A stretch of DNA of 60,614 nucleotides from Gammaproteobacteria bacterium (GTDB taxonomy: Bacteria > Pseudomonadota > Gammaproteobacteria > Pseudomonadales > Pseudohongiellaceae): positions 1 through 60,614 of the forward strand of contig JAFMKB010000009.1 of assembly GCA_017853205.1 (NCBI GenBank), written 5' to 3'. This document shows positions 1 through 9,117 of this stretch, piece after piece. Below the pieces are notes generated by a model. It ran no database searches. It was not told the origin of the DNA and was given only the letters and a program-made list of their open reading frames with translations. Positions within the stretch are counted from its first letter, which is position 1. Each line of letters starts with the position of its first letter. The position numbers and the translations under genes were made by a program.

Positions 1-420
1 CCCCTCAGGGACAAGGACCTCGACGCCCTGATCGCCCGCGCGGCAGCGAGCACGATGGACGGCCAGGACGACAGAGCGCTCTACGAGCGCATCGAATCGC
101 GAATACTAAACCAATCGCTTCCCCCTCAGGATGCCCAGACACCCCGCAAAGAGCTCGCAGCATCTGACGGTTTCATGCGAAGCATCGATGCGCTGATCGA
201 TTGGCTCAACCCACAGCACCAGCGTCTTTGGCGTCCGATTTTCGCCGCCGCCTGTCCGCTCGTTCTCGGCATTGTGATCGGCAATTTTTTCAATTTTGGC
301 CTAACCCCGACAAGCGAACCAAACTTCGGATCGTGGGACGACGAACTCGTTATGTTGTCTTTTTTGGACATATCAACCCAAGGTGAAATAATCGAAGAAA
401 ACGAGGGCGAAATCAGATGA
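1..420 (+). CDS. Partial single-pass membrane protein, possible anti-sigma-type regulator
   Basis: The frame is open from the first base, so the N-terminus probably lies outside the window; an internal ATG at 55 is the only start seen. The visible part has a charged N-terminal region, one hydrophobic segment about 60-80 residues after that ATG (PLVLGIVIGNFF core), and a short acidic tail. Its stop overlaps the next start in ATGA, so the two are translationally coupled. Small membrane proteins placed just before periplasmic metal-sensor proteins often belong to ECF sigma/anti-sigma operons. That role is inferred from position; I see no zinc-finger anti-sigma motif in the visible part. Confidence 0.6.
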   Translation, partial: PLRDKDLDALIARAAASTMDGQDDRALYERIESRILNQSLPPQDAQTPRKELAASDGFMRSIDALIDWLNPQHQRLWRPIFAAACPLVLGIVIGNFFNFGLTPTSEPNFGSWDDELVMLSFLDISTQGEIIEENEGEIR

Positions 421-1001
421 CACAGCTCAATAGACGTCGCGGCCTTATCGTCGCGTTGCTTATTTCGATCGCGATCAATCTTTTCTTAGTCGGCGGCGTC
501 GCTTATCGTTTCTATCTAATCAACAGTGAGGCGAGCATCGGGAGACCCTTACCACCGAATATCAGCTGGCTCATTCGCGACCTCACACCCGAGCGTCAAG
601 AAGAGCTCCGCGCCGGCCTCAGAGAACGAGGAATGCAGGGGCGCGCGGCGCGCATACGATTGTTTGAAGCACAGAGTGAATCGAACAGAGTCATGACCCA
701 AGATCCTTTTGATGAAGAGGCGCTCGTCGCGGCTTTGGCCGAACTGAGAGACGCTGCAAACGATTACCAACGCCTGTCTCATCTACAGGCAGTTGAGACC
801 TTAAGCGAGTTAAGCGCCAAGGAGCGCCGCAACGCGGTAGAATTTATTAATCGCCGTGGACCTCGCGATGGCAGGCCACCGGCGCTCAATAACAACTCCA
901 GACGGCCTTCTGGGCCGCCACATGTAAATGACAGTGATCGGCGTGGACCACCATTCGAAGCGACTGTTGGGTCTCCACCCTCAAGACAGGAGCGTCAATA
1001 A
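417..1001 (+). CDS. Periplasmic heavy-metal sensor/resistance family protein (Spy/CpxP-like)
   Basis: A 194-residue protein with an N-terminal membrane anchor (about residues 9-31) and a helical periplasmic domain. The domain carries the pattern of the heavy-metal resistance family: a segment around LTPERQEELRAGLRERG, then Arg/Glu-rich helices and a second helix pair ending in LSAKERRNAVEF. The last 50 residues are Pro/Arg/Asn-rich and probably disordered. Members sense or buffer metal or envelope stress in the periplasm and are often linked to ECF sigma operons. It is coupled to the preceding membrane protein by a 4-base overlap. The family is assigned by eye; the ligand cannot be deduced. 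Confidence 0.75.
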   Translation: MTQLNRRRGLIVALLISIAINLFLVGGVAYRFYLINSEASIGRPLPPNISWLIRDLTPERQEELRAGLRERGMQGRAARIRLFEAQSESNRVMTQDPFDEEALVAALAELRDAANDYQRLSHLQAVETLSELSAKERRNAVEFINRRGPRDGRPPALNNNSRRPSGPPHVNDSDRRGPPFEATVGSPPSRQERQ

Positions 1002-1030
1002 GAACTAGTAGCATTTACAGAAGGCAAGCT

Positions 1031-1291
1031 ATGAGCAAGCAGAGTAACAGCGACAAACCAGAAATCACTATCCCCTCAATACAGCGCGGTAGATACCAAC
1101 ATTATAAGGGACAGTTTTACGAGGTAATCGACTTCGTGCACCACAGCGAGACGCAGGAGCCTCTGGTTTTGTATCGCGCGCTGTATGGGGCACAGGGGCT
1201 ATGGGTGAGGCCCTATCAAATGTTTTTTGAAGACATAACGATTGAGGGACGTTTGGTACCTCGTTTCGCCTTTCTCGGCGACGTAAATTAA
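1031..1291 (+). CDS. DUF1653 domain protein
   Basis: An 86-residue protein that is almost entirely one DUF1653 domain: GRYQHYKGQFYEVIDFVHHS, then TQEPLVLYRALYG, then LWVRPYQMFFE. This is a small beta-rich domain widespread in proteobacteria with no settled function. The start follows a weak purine-rich site (agaaggcaagct). It lies 29 bases after the metal-sensor gene and may be read through from it. Its stop is only 3 bases from the end of the convergent gene at 1295. Confidence 0.85.
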   Translation: MSKQSNSDKPEITIPSIQRGRYQHYKGQFYEVIDFVHHSETQEPLVLYRALYGAQGLWVRPYQMFFEDITIEGRLVPRFAFLGDVN

Positions 1292-1294
1292 ACC

Positions 1295-2101
1295 TCACTC
1301 CAGCCGTGCAGCCAGACTCTCAAACTCCGCCAGTTGAGCGTCGATGAATTTATCCGCCACAGCGCGCTGTGCAGGCGGAATATTTTCGCCCAGTTCACGC
1401 CGTGTTACTTCCAACGCCTCGCGCTGCAAGCTTAACCGCGCTTGCTGCGAGGTTTCTTCAAGAGCATGTGGATTGAGCAGTGCATAGCTGCTCTCAAAGT
1501 GGGTTGCAACGAGATGATCGATCTCACCCGCAGCAAAATCCAGTCCATTCTGACGCGCGAATATTTCGACTTGCCCACGATAGCTTGGCTTAAATTTCTC
1601 CCATGCGTTGCGCCGCATAAGCGTCTCGAGTTCGGTGATTTCGGTTTGACTGAGTGTGGGCCGAAGGCGCGACAGCACATAATTTGCAGCCGGTTTATAC
1701 GCCCTTTGTCTGCTACTCATTACACCCATGCTCTGCGCCAACCTAAAATCAGTTAATTCGCGATGAGCCTGAACGAGCGCACGACGAATCGCAACCTTTC
1801 GCTGTTCGTCACCTGAAAGGCTGGCATAAAATTGTGCGAAGTCGGCGTCCACCTCGCCGAGCAGACGCGCCTCAGCGACCGCCGACTGCTGCGCATCAAG
1901 ATCGGCGAATAGAAATTGATTTTGAAGTCGCGCGAGGGAGAAGTCTTCAGAGGCATCTTGAACTAAGAAGCCAGAGCGCGGGGATGCACTCGATTCGGGG
2001 CCCTGCGGCGTTGGCAGCACGAGCGTTAGAATCAAGACAATACCAAGGCCTAACAAACCGCCCAAGACAACGCGAAGTACTCTTCTTACACCGTGCTCCA
2101 T
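1295..2101 (-). CDS. Hypothetical membrane-anchored helical protein
   Basis: A 268-residue protein that I do not recognise. It starts with a basic stretch and one transmembrane segment (about residues 10-29), so the rest probably faces the periplasm. The soluble part is nearly all predicted helix, rich in Ala, Leu, Gln, Glu and Arg, without cysteine. The anchored, helical layout resembles lipase-foldase chaperones, but the diagnostic RxxFDY motif of that family is absent and no lipase gene is adjacent. It is transcribed alone, convergent with the DUF1653 gene. Confidence 0.6.
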   Translation of the reverse strand: MEHGVRRVLRVVLGGLLGLGIVLILTLVLPTPQGPESSASPRSGFLVQDASEDFSLARLQNQFLFADLDAQQSAVAEARLLGEVDADFAQFYASLSGDEQRKVAIRRALVQAHRELTDFRLAQSMGVMSSRQRAYKPAANYVLSRLRPTLSQTEITELETLMRRNAWEKFKPSYRGQVEIFARQNGLDFAAGEIDHLVATHFESSYALLNPHALEETSQQARLSLQREALEVTRRELGENIPPAQRAVADKFIDAQLAEFESLAARLE

Positions 2102-2277
2102 GCACCCTCTTCTAATTTACTGACATGACCCTGAGTCTACGCTCTTTCGGCAATAGCTGATCAGTGTGACTCCGGTTACAATTTGCTCAGCGCACTGCTG
2201 TAAAATTCCTACGCTAGCCAGGTGCATCAGATTCACCCATTTATCACTCTTGCTAACTGCATTTAAGGAAATCAGAA

Positions 2278-3252
2278 ATGTCGTTCCGCTCGTTTCTTCA
2301 CCTCAGATACCCTTCAAGATTCGTTAAAGCACTCACAAACTGCAGCTTGAGAAAAAAGCTGGCAGTCGTAGTTGTCATATCGACCCTCGCTCAAGGGGCA
2401 TTGGCTTCAGAGATAGTTCGCGTCGACACCGACACCGGAAGCTTCGTGCTCGAAATGTATGCTGATATCGCGCCGGTAACTGTCGCTAACTTTCTTTCTT
2501 ATGTGAACTCTGGTGCCTACGAAAACACAATTATCCACAGAAAAGTAACTAATTTTGTCGTTCAGGGCGGCGGTTTTTTTTACAACCCAGAACTTGGTGA
2601 TATTTCAGAGATCAACGTTGGACCTGCGATTGTGAATGAGTTCAATCGTTCGAACACACGCGGCACGATTGCTATGGCGAAGGTCAGCGGTGACCCCAAC
2701 AGCGCAACGAGCCAATGGTTTATCAACCTCGGCGATAACAGTGCTAACTTGGATTCACAGAATGGCGGGTTTACGGTTTTTGGCAAAGTGCTCGGAACAG
2801 GCATGAGTGCAGTCGATGCAGTTGGCGCACTGCAGACGGTTAATGTCACCGGCGCTATGTCATTCAGTGACGTACCTATCCTTTCCCTTAGCGGCAACAC
2901 AATCGCCGACGCCGACTTTGTCAACGTTTCTATGACCGCGCTATCCACTTCAAGCAAATTTGATTCGGGAAAACTCTCTGTTGCCCTAAACGCGGGTGCT
3001 ATCGGGCAAGCTTGGGTAGATTTTGCGCTAACCCAGAGCGCTCCCGAAGCGATTATTACCCTGATCCCCTCGAACACATTATTCATCGACAAAGTACTCG
3101 AAGATATGGCAACTTTCGACGCCTTAACAGGCACTCTATCGATTCCAGAACTGGAATTAAATGGGGAAGTTGCCTATACCAATGTCGTATTTAAGCTCAC
3201 TGACTCGAAAACCTATTCCTTCACTTTGCAAAGTTTCGACGAAGCGCCCTAA
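2278..3252 (+). CDS. Secreted cyclophilin-type peptidyl-prolyl isomerase with C-terminal extension
   Basis: A 324-residue exported protein. A basic N-terminus leads into a hydrophobic signal segment ending near residue 44 (ALASE). The cyclophilin domain follows, about 45-205, with conserved pieces DIAPVTVANFLSYV, YENTIIHRKV, FVVQGGGF, RGTIAMAK, NSATSQWFINL and FTVFGKV. It catalyses proline cis-trans isomerisation, here in the periplasm or outside. About 120 residues follow the domain and match nothing I know; they look beta-rich and may mediate surface or substrate attachment. The start is supported by taaggaaatcagaa upstream. The gene shares a terminator hairpin with the convergent NHL gene. 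Confidence 0.85.
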   Translation: MSFRSFLHLRYPSRFVKALTNCSLRKKLAVVVVISTLAQGALASEIVRVDTDTGSFVLEMYADIAPVTVANFLSYVNSGAYENTIIHRKVTNFVVQGGGFFYNPELGDISEINVGPAIVNEFNRSNTRGTIAMAKVSGDPNSATSQWFINLGDNSANLDSQNGGFTVFGKVLGTGMSAVDAVGALQTVNVTGAMSFSDVPILSLSGNTIADADFVNVSMTALSTSSKFDSGKLSVALNAGAIGQAWVDFALTQSAPEAIITLIPSNTLFIDKVLEDMATFDALTGTLSIPELELNGEVAYTNVVFKLTDSKTYSFTLQSFDEAP

Positions 3253-3280
3253 GCCGCTATAGTCGGAATCGGCAACGAAA

Positions 3281-3307
3281 AAAGGGCCAACTCAACGTTG
3301 ACCCTTT
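3281..3307 (-). terminator. Rho-independent terminator, mainly for the minus-strand NHL gene
   Basis: The stem arms AAAGGGCCAAC and GTTGACCCTTT (one G-T pair) enclose a 5-base loop. Read on the minus strand the hairpin is followed by a run of T, which fits termination of the gene ending at 3354. The A-rich flank may also let it end the plus-strand cyclophilin transcript. Confidence 0.8.
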
Positions 3308-3353
3308 GTCGAGCGACCTCAGCCTGAAGGTCGCAGTAAAGTTCAATCTCGAC

Positions 3354-4529
3354 TTAGGGGATAAGGCGCGGAATAAACTTAGTCATACCTTGAATCGGGC
3401 CGACTTCGCCAGCGTATACCACGCCGTTTCGGTCAACCGTCACGCCTTCGCCCATCGAACCAGTGCCGCCCATACCGGAGGCTCGCTCCGAAACGTGCTC
3501 CGGAATGAAGTACATGACTTCACCTGTCTTCGCGCTACCTACGCGAAGACCTTTACGCCAACCGCCTGGGTTGTAGTTAGGATCAGACTCAGAGTCGATT
3601 GCGTAAAGCATATCTGTCGACTTATCGATAAACAGGCCACTGATGCGGCTAAACTGATACCACGTGTCTTGATGGTTGCCGTCTTGGTCGAATATCTGAA
3701 TGCGATTATTGCCGCGGTCAGCGACGAAGAGTCGGCCCTGAGAATCCATTGCGAGAGAATGCGGCGAGCGGAATTGGCCATCTTCGAAGCCCCACTCACC
3801 GAAGGATTTAATGAAGCTACCATCCGGAGCGAAAATAGATATTCGGCTCTTAGCAGTGGGTCCTGCTTCGTCTTGGAACTGTGCACCGTGCGTATCAGCC
3901 ACGAAAATATTGCCGTTCGGCGCGATAAGCACATCATTAGGCGCGTCGAAATGCGTCGGCGGATCGCCTGCTTCTCCACCCGTTCCGAGAGTCATAAGTA
4001 ACTCACCGTTCGGGCTAAACTTAAGAACAGTATGCCCCTTACCAGCCGCCGCAGGGTTCTCTTCAAGCTCTCTTGCTGTTGCGGCGCGTGCATCAACCAC
4101 CCACACGTTGCCATCAGCATCTACATCCATGCCGTGAGGCCATATGATGAGGTTGGCGCCAAAACTCTGCACCACGTTGCCCTGCGGGTCGAGCTTCACA
4201 ATAGGATCGACGTTTGATGTCGCGCAGGAATTTGAGCCACAGCGGTCACCAGCCCAAACATGGATTCCGTCGATATCGATATTAACAGCGCTCACCGAGC
4301 CCCAGCTGCGACCATCGGGTAACACGCCAAAGTCGCGCTGTGTTTCATAGGGGTTAGGCAGGTGGTTGACCGGTTCCTGGTTCGCATGTTCTGGCGGCTG
4401 CACCGCACCGCGCTGAGCGACAGCGGCACCTGACAACAAACATAGCGCGAGCGAGGCAAGGCCCGCCTTGCGCGCAAACCCCGACTGCATTGTCCGCGTT
4501 GTTTTTGTTAAAAATGTATTGGTCTTCAT
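3354..4529 (-). CDS. Secreted NHL-repeat beta-propeller protein
   Basis: A 391-residue protein with a long signal peptide (about residues 1-38, ending GAAVAQ). The rest is a beta-propeller of NHL type with repeated strands such as PHGMDVDADGNVWVVD, APNDVLIAPNGNIFVAD, SPHSLAMDSQGRLFVADRGNNR and GEGVTVDRNGVVYAGE. The layout resembles the lyase half of peptide-amidating enzymes and many bacterial periplasmic propellers of unknown substrate. A CGSNSC pair near residue 97 could form a disulfide. The start has a good site (gaggtgagag). It is transcribed alone and ends at the hairpin at 3281. Confidence 0.8.
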   Translation of the reverse strand: MKTNTFLTKTTRTMQSGFARKAGLASLALCLLSGAAVAQRGAVQPPEHANQEPVNHLPNPYETQRDFGVLPDGRSWGSVSAVNIDIDGIHVWAGDRCGSNSCATSNVDPIVKLDPQGNVVQSFGANLIIWPHGMDVDADGNVWVVDARAATARELEENPAAAGKGHTVLKFSPNGELLMTLGTGGEAGDPPTHFDAPNDVLIAPNGNIFVADTHGAQFQDEAGPTAKSRISIFAPDGSFIKSFGEWGFEDGQFRSPHSLAMDSQGRLFVADRGNNRIQIFDQDGNHQDTWYQFSRISGLFIDKSTDMLYAIDSESDPNYNPGGWRKGLRVGSAKTGEVMYFIPEHVSERASGMGGTGSMGEGVTVDRNGVVYAGEVGPIQGMTKFIPRLIP

Positions 4530-4925
4530 CTCTCACCTCGTTGAATTTATGTAACGGCTAACTATTGGGTTTGCAGACCCTAATAACTCGAAGCACGCAG
4601 TTGGGTTTGGCTTAAATCTAATACCTCAACCTTTTCTTAAACTTTCTTAACTCTTTTTGAGAGCTTTTAGCTTAGTCGTCGGAAAATGACCTACAGGAAC
4701 CAACTTGTCAAGATTGCGAGGAGCTGAGGGATAGCTGCAGAAGAGCGAAAAGAGGTGTCGTAAGAAAAGCTGCGAGCGATTGCGCCTGCCAATTCTTCGG
4801 TCGAGCACACTGCCCCTAGACTAAGTGAGAGGCGCGCTTTATGCTCGATTCCTCACCGCCGCGACCTTCAAACGATGGGGCATCGCTTGTGTTAGGCGGG
4901 TATGAATCAGAATCTCACTTAGACA
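4530..4925. other. Divergent intergenic region without a gene
   Basis: This stretch separates the NHL gene (minus) from the small membrane protein (plus). It is AT-richer than its neighbours around 4600-4680, where promoters for one or both sides probably lie. I see no convincing -35/-10 pair, operator or structured RNA. A plus-strand open frame from 4841 overlaps the next gene out of frame and looks like a chance frame. Confidence 0.5.
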
Positions 4926-5504
4926 GTGAGCCGGAGCCGCCAAATGGGCCGACAGCTTATCTACGTCATCGCCGCTATCTGCACGACAATGACCGTAATT
5001 TTACTCTTGATCCTAACGGCCGAGCCGGTTGCCAATGCCGGCGGCGCTGCCCACCCCGTGTTCTCAGGAATGCGCATCGGCGGCGACGGGCTCGCGCGAC
5101 TCGAAACTATCGGCTCTCTGGGCTATGCCTTCCAAGCACTTCTACTCTCACTTATCGTCGCATTTGCGACGCTAGGCGTGAGCGAACGGCATCGCACGCC
5201 GCGACTGCGTGCCTACATGATCGCGACGCTAGTTTTTAGCCTGTTTATTCTTTGGCGCATGGTGGCGAGTCATCTGAATTTTATAGCGACTGGTGAGACA
5301 AGCTACTTTATGGGCTTCCCTGCCGCTACGGCGTGGGCGATGTATGGCGTTTGGCTTGGTGGCATTCCGCTCGTTTTCATTTACACACTAGGCTTTCGCC
5401 AATTTATCTATACCGACGAAGATCAAGCCGAATTCGAACGGCTTGTCGCCGAGTCTGTTGCCGAAGGGCGCGACACTGAAAACAGCCCCGAGGATACGCG
5501 CTAG
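4926..5504 (+). CDS. Four-helix membrane protein, probable partner of the adjacent symporter
   Basis: A 192-residue membrane protein I do not recognise as a named family. It has about four hydrophobic segments: residues 10-32, 62-84, 96-113 and 130-152. An acidic cytoplasmic-looking tail follows (DEDQAEFERL onward). The stop TAG overlaps the GTG start of the symporter by one base, which implies coupled translation. Several sodium/solute symporters have a small membrane partner encoded just upstream (for example DUF485 or DUF4212 proteins); this one is larger and different, so the partner role is inference. GTG at 4926 gives the longest form; ATG at 4944 is an equally good start. Confidence 0.7.
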   Translation: MSRSRQMGRQLIYVIAAICTTMTVILLLILTAEPVANAGGAAHPVFSGMRIGGDGLARLETIGSLGYAFQALLLSLIVAFATLGVSERHRTPRLRAYMIATLVFSLFILWRMVASHLNFIATGETSYFMGFPAATAWAMYGVWLGGIPLVFIYTLGFRQFIYTDEDQAEFERLVAESVAEGRDTENSPEDTR

Positions 5505-7000
5505 TGGAAGCCTACAGACAGGAAATAATACTCGCAGCCGTAGCTCTCTATATGGTGTTTTGTGTCATCACCGGTCTATGGGCAATGCGGCGAACCACTG
5601 ACGCCAGCGACTTTTTCGTCGCAGGCCGCGGTCTAGGCCCTATTGTCATCTCACTCGCACTGTTCTCTTCGACGCTGAGCGGCTTCGGCTTCGTCGGCGG
5701 GCCCGGGTTGGTCTACTCCATTGGCGTCAGTTCTTTTTGGATGATTACCATCTCGACGGCCGGCTATGCGTTGGGCTTTTTCATGGTATCCAAGCGCATT
5801 CGAATGATTGCCGAACTACGAAACTGTATTTCCCTGCCCGATGTGCTCGCAGCGCGCTATGGTAGCGAGGCCGTTCGCCTGCTCGTCGCCATAACCATCG
5901 TGCTAGGCGTTATGGGCTATCTGGCCACTCAGATTCTCGCGATGGCGGTTGTGATGCAGGCGATTCTATCGGGCACAGCGATGTTCGCCGACATCAGCCT
6001 AGTTGCCTGCGTGGCGATTTCTTCGGCTGTGCTTATTTTCTACTGCGTAACCGGCGGGATCATAGCCTCAGTTTATACCGACGTCGTTCAAGGTGGCATT
6101 ATGATGATCGCCGGCGTTTTGATCCTCCTTACCGCGATGTCTGTTTTCGAAGGCGGGATGACAGAGGCCACCTCGATTATTCTGAAAGACGATTCGGAGG
6201 CGATTATGCCGTGGGGATCGGCAGGCATCATGGCATCGCTTGGCTGGTTCTTCGTTTTTGGCCTCGGCCTCGCAGGGCAACCGCATCTGGTTACCAAGAT
6301 GATGATGAATCGCAAAATCTCGGACAACCGGCACATTTTTCCTCTGTCGATTCTAGGCTATGTGCTCGCTGCTCTACTTTGGGTGTCGATTGGCATCATC
6401 ATGCGCGCGACAGTAATCGATGGTGTGATCCCGCCACTGACTCTGCCAGACGACGCCGCGTCGGTCTTCCTCTCTGTCTTTACCAGCCCGCTTTTAGCAG
6501 GCATCGTGTTTGCCGGCCTCTTCGCTGCTATTATGTCAACGTCAGACGCCTTTCTTAACATCGGCACTGCGGCAATAATTCACGACATTCCCAAAGCTAT
6601 TCGTGGGAAAAGCATCAACAACGAGTTGCTCTGGGCGCGCATCGTCACCGTGATACTCGCCATCGTGGCCGCGCTGTTTGCCCTTTATTCCTACTATGCG
6701 GATGCGACACTTGTCGCGCTCCTCGGCGCTTTTGGATGGGCAACCTTTGCGGCATCACTCTTTCCGGTGGTCGCACTCGGCCTAAACTGGAAAGGCGCGA
6801 CCGTCCCTGGCGCCGTTACCGCGATTGTTTCGGCGCTTATAATTAATTTCGGTGTACAGCTCACAGGCATAGCTCTGCCCTACGGCGTGAGCGGCGGCCT
6901 CCTCTCGTTTGTCGTCTCTCTGTTCCTCTTCGTCAATGTCTCTCTTCTCACCAAACCGCCGTCGTTAGACAGTGACATCGATCGCGCCATGGATATTTAA
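5504..7000 (+). CDS. Sodium:solute symporter (SSS family)
   Basis: A 498-residue inner-membrane carrier with roughly 13 hydrophobic segments. Family features include the N-terminal DFFVAGRGLGP segment, the glycine-rich SGFGFVGGPG loop, RIRMIAELRNCISLPDVLAARYG, YCVTGGIIASVYTDVVQGGIM and GLFAAIMSTSDAFLN. SSS proteins such as PutP and PanF use the sodium gradient to import amino acids, vitamins, sugars or carboxylates; the substrate here is not deducible. The start is GTG, overlapping the stop of the upstream membrane protein. The last 25 residues are cytoplasmic and acidic. Confidence 0.9.
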   Translation: MEAYRQEIILAAVALYMVFCVITGLWAMRRTTDASDFFVAGRGLGPIVISLALFSSTLSGFGFVGGPGLVYSIGVSSFWMITISTAGYALGFFMVSKRIRMIAELRNCISLPDVLAARYGSEAVRLLVAITIVLGVMGYLATQILAMAVVMQAILSGTAMFADISLVACVAISSAVLIFYCVTGGIIASVYTDVVQGGIMMIAGVLILLTAMSVFEGGMTEATSIILKDDSEAIMPWGSAGIMASLGWFFVFGLGLAGQPHLVTKMMMNRKISDNRHIFPLSILGYVLAALLWVSIGIIMRATVIDGVIPPLTLPDDAASVFLSVFTSPLLAGIVFAGLFAAIMSTSDAFLNIGTAAIIHDIPKAIRGKSINNELLWARIVTVILAIVAALFALYSYYADATLVALLGAFGWATFAASLFPVVALGLNWKGATVPGAVTAIVSALIINFGVQLTGIALPYGVSGGLLSFVVSLFLFVNVSLLTKPPSLDSDIDRAMDI

Positions 7001-7137
7001 ACCCAACATTCCTAGAAATCGAGGCAAAAGGATGCCTTAATAAGAAGAGAAGGAAAAACAGAGGCATACATAGCCACGCTTTTCGCGTAGACTCCGCACT
7101 CAATTTTTTGGCCACGACTGTGGCAGCAAGGATTATC

Positions 7138-9099
7138 ATGTCGGAGTCAGAACAACTAACATTTCAGCAACTAGCCCTCTCGGCGCCCATTTTACAGGCG
7201 CTGAATGACGTTGGTTACGAAACTCCGTCGCCTATCCAAGCGGAAACGATTCCCCTACTTCTCAGCGGCCGTGATGTACTCGGCCAAGCACAAACGGGGA
7301 CAGGGAAAACTGCTGCTTTTGCTCTGCCCGCGTTGTCTAATATCGATATAAACCAGCGCGACCCGCAGATCCTTGTTCTCGCGCCGACGCGCGAGCTTGC
7401 TATTCAGGTCGCCGAGGCTTTTCACAAATACGCGAAACACATCAAAGGCTTTAGCGTCTTGCCGATCTACGGCGGCCAAGAGTACGGTGGCCAAATTCGC
7501 TCATTAAAACGTGGCGTGCATGCCGTAGTGGGTACACCCGGCCGGGTAATGGACCATATTCGCAAGGGGACTCTCAACCTCGACGGACTCAAAACCCTCG
7601 TTCTAGACGAAGCCGACGAAATGCTCCGTATGGGCTTCATCGACGATGTTGAGTGGATTCTCGAACAAACCCCCAAAACACGGCAGATAGCTCTCTTCTC
7701 TGCAACAATGCCAACGCAAGTCAGGCGCATTGCAACGGCGCACCTGAGTGACCCTGCTCAGATTACGATTAAAATGAAGACGGCGACGGCCAATCTCATT
7801 CGCCAACGTTTCTGGCCCGTCAGCGGCATGCATAAACTGGATGCCCTAACTCGAATACTCGAAGCCGAAACCTTCGACGGCATGATCATTTTTGTACGCA
7901 CCCGAATAGCCACTGTCGAGGTTGCAGAAAAACTCTCCGCACGCGGTTTCACGGCAAGTGCACTCAATGGCGACATTCCGCAGGCTCAGCGTGAACGCAC
8001 GATCGACCAATTAAAGAAAGGCAAAGTAGACATCATTGTTGCAACCGATGTCGCTGCCCGCGGTCTCGATGTTGAGCGCATAAGTCACGTTGTTAACTAC
8101 GACATACCCCACGACACCGAAGCCTATATCCATCGCATTGGCCGAACGGGCCGAGCGGGACGCGAGGGCGATGCGATTCTATTCGTAGCCCCGCGTGAGC
8201 GCCGCATGCTCAATGCCATCGAACGCGCAACCAGCAAGAAAATCGAATTGATGGAGTTGCCGTCGACAGAGTTGATTAACGATAAGCGAATCGCTCAGTT
8301 TAAACAGGCCATTTCCGACACGCTCGCCACCGAAGACCTCGGCCTTTTTAAACATCTCGTCGAGCAGTATCAGAACGAGCACAATGTACCCGCCATCGAG
8401 ATTGCGTCGGCGCTGGCCAAACTCGTGCAGGGCGACTCGCCCCTTCTGCTTCAGCACAAGCCCGTGCCACGCGCCGACAAAGCATGGGAAGCACGCGGCA
8501 ATGATCAGCCTCGCACTCGCGACCGTGGCAAAGGTTCGGAGCGCTCGGACAGGCCGCAGCGCCCCCGCAAAGACGCACCCCCTGAAAAAGGCATGCAGCG
8601 CTTCCGTATAGAGGTGGGTCACATACACAAAGTGATGCCAGGTAACATAGTTGGTGCGATCGCCAATGAAGCCAATATCGATGCGCAGAATATTGGCCGC
8701 ATCAATATTTTTGATGATCACAGCACGATTGATCTTCCTGCCGATATGCCCGACGACATCTATGCTGGTCTCAAAAAAGTCTGGGTTGCCGGTCAGACGC
8801 TAAATATTAGCCGCGAGGGAGAAGCACCTAAGGCGCCATCGAAGCGTTCGCCGGCCCGCCGCACAAGCGATGACCGCGGCCGTGTATTCGACGATGAAAA
8901 ACCAGGCAAAGGCTCAAAATCCAAGCGCGATGCCGGCGATAAACCGGTTAAGAAAGCCAAGCCTGGCGTAAAAGCACGTGAGCGTGAACGCGAGAAAGCC
9001 GCTGCAAAGGCAAAAGCGAAAACGGCTAGCTCGAAGGCGAAGAAAACCAAAGCAGCGGGTAAAGCTAAGAAGAAGGCAAACGGCAAACCGTCTCTTTAA
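7138..9099 (+). CDS. deaD: DEAD-box RNA helicase DeaD/CsdA
   Basis: A 653-residue ATP-dependent RNA helicase. It has the Q motif (TPSPIQAETIP), Walker A AQTGTGKT near residue 51, PTREL, TPGR, DEAD near 157, SAT, ARGLD and HRIGRTGRAGR. A DbpA-type RNA-binding domain lies about 480-555 (MQRFRIEVG to LNISRE). The tail of about 95 residues is very Lys/Ala-rich, like histone-like tails, and probably binds RNA non-specifically. DeaD helps ribosome assembly and mRNA unwinding, especially in the cold. I chose ATG 7138 because AAGGA sits seven bases upstream; the frame runs on to an ATG at 7108. Confidence 0.95.
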   Translation: MSESEQLTFQQLALSAPILQALNDVGYETPSPIQAETIPLLLSGRDVLGQAQTGTGKTAAFALPALSNIDINQRDPQILVLAPTRELAIQVAEAFHKYAKHIKGFSVLPIYGGQEYGGQIRSLKRGVHAVVGTPGRVMDHIRKGTLNLDGLKTLVLDEADEMLRMGFIDDVEWILEQTPKTRQIALFSATMPTQVRRIATAHLSDPAQITIKMKTATANLIRQRFWPVSGMHKLDALTRILEAETFDGMIIFVRTRIATVEVAEKLSARGFTASALNGDIPQAQRERTIDQLKKGKVDIIVATDVAARGLDVERISHVVNYDIPHDTEAYIHRIGRTGRAGREGDAILFVAPRERRMLNAIERATSKKIELMELPSTELINDKRIAQFKQAISDTLATEDLGLFKHLVEQYQNEHNVPAIEIASALAKLVQGDSPLLLQHKPVPRADKAWEARGNDQPRTRDRGKGSERSDRPQRPRKDAPPEKGMQRFRIEVGHIHKVMPGNIVGAIANEANIDAQNIGRINIFDDHSTIDLPADMPDDIYAGLKKVWVAGQTLNISREGEAPKAPSKRSPARRTSDDRGRVFDDEKPGKGSKSKRDAGDKPVKKAKPGVKAREREREKAAAKAKAKTASSKAKKTKAAGKAKKKANGKPSL

Positions 9100-9117
9100 C
9101 GCTCTTGTAAAACCCTG

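Noticed and set aside
2580..3134. Minus-strand frame of 184 codons inside the cyclophilin gene
   Set aside because: Antisense shadow of a well-supported gene without its own ribosome site or family.
4841..5239. Plus-strand frame of 132 codons overlapping the small membrane protein
   Set aside because: Arg/Pro-rich, without family features, and out of frame with the membrane protein that is coupled to the symporter.
8179..8721. Minus-strand frame of 180 codons inside deaD
   Set aside because: It lies antisense to a strongly conserved helicase and has no recognisable protein pattern.
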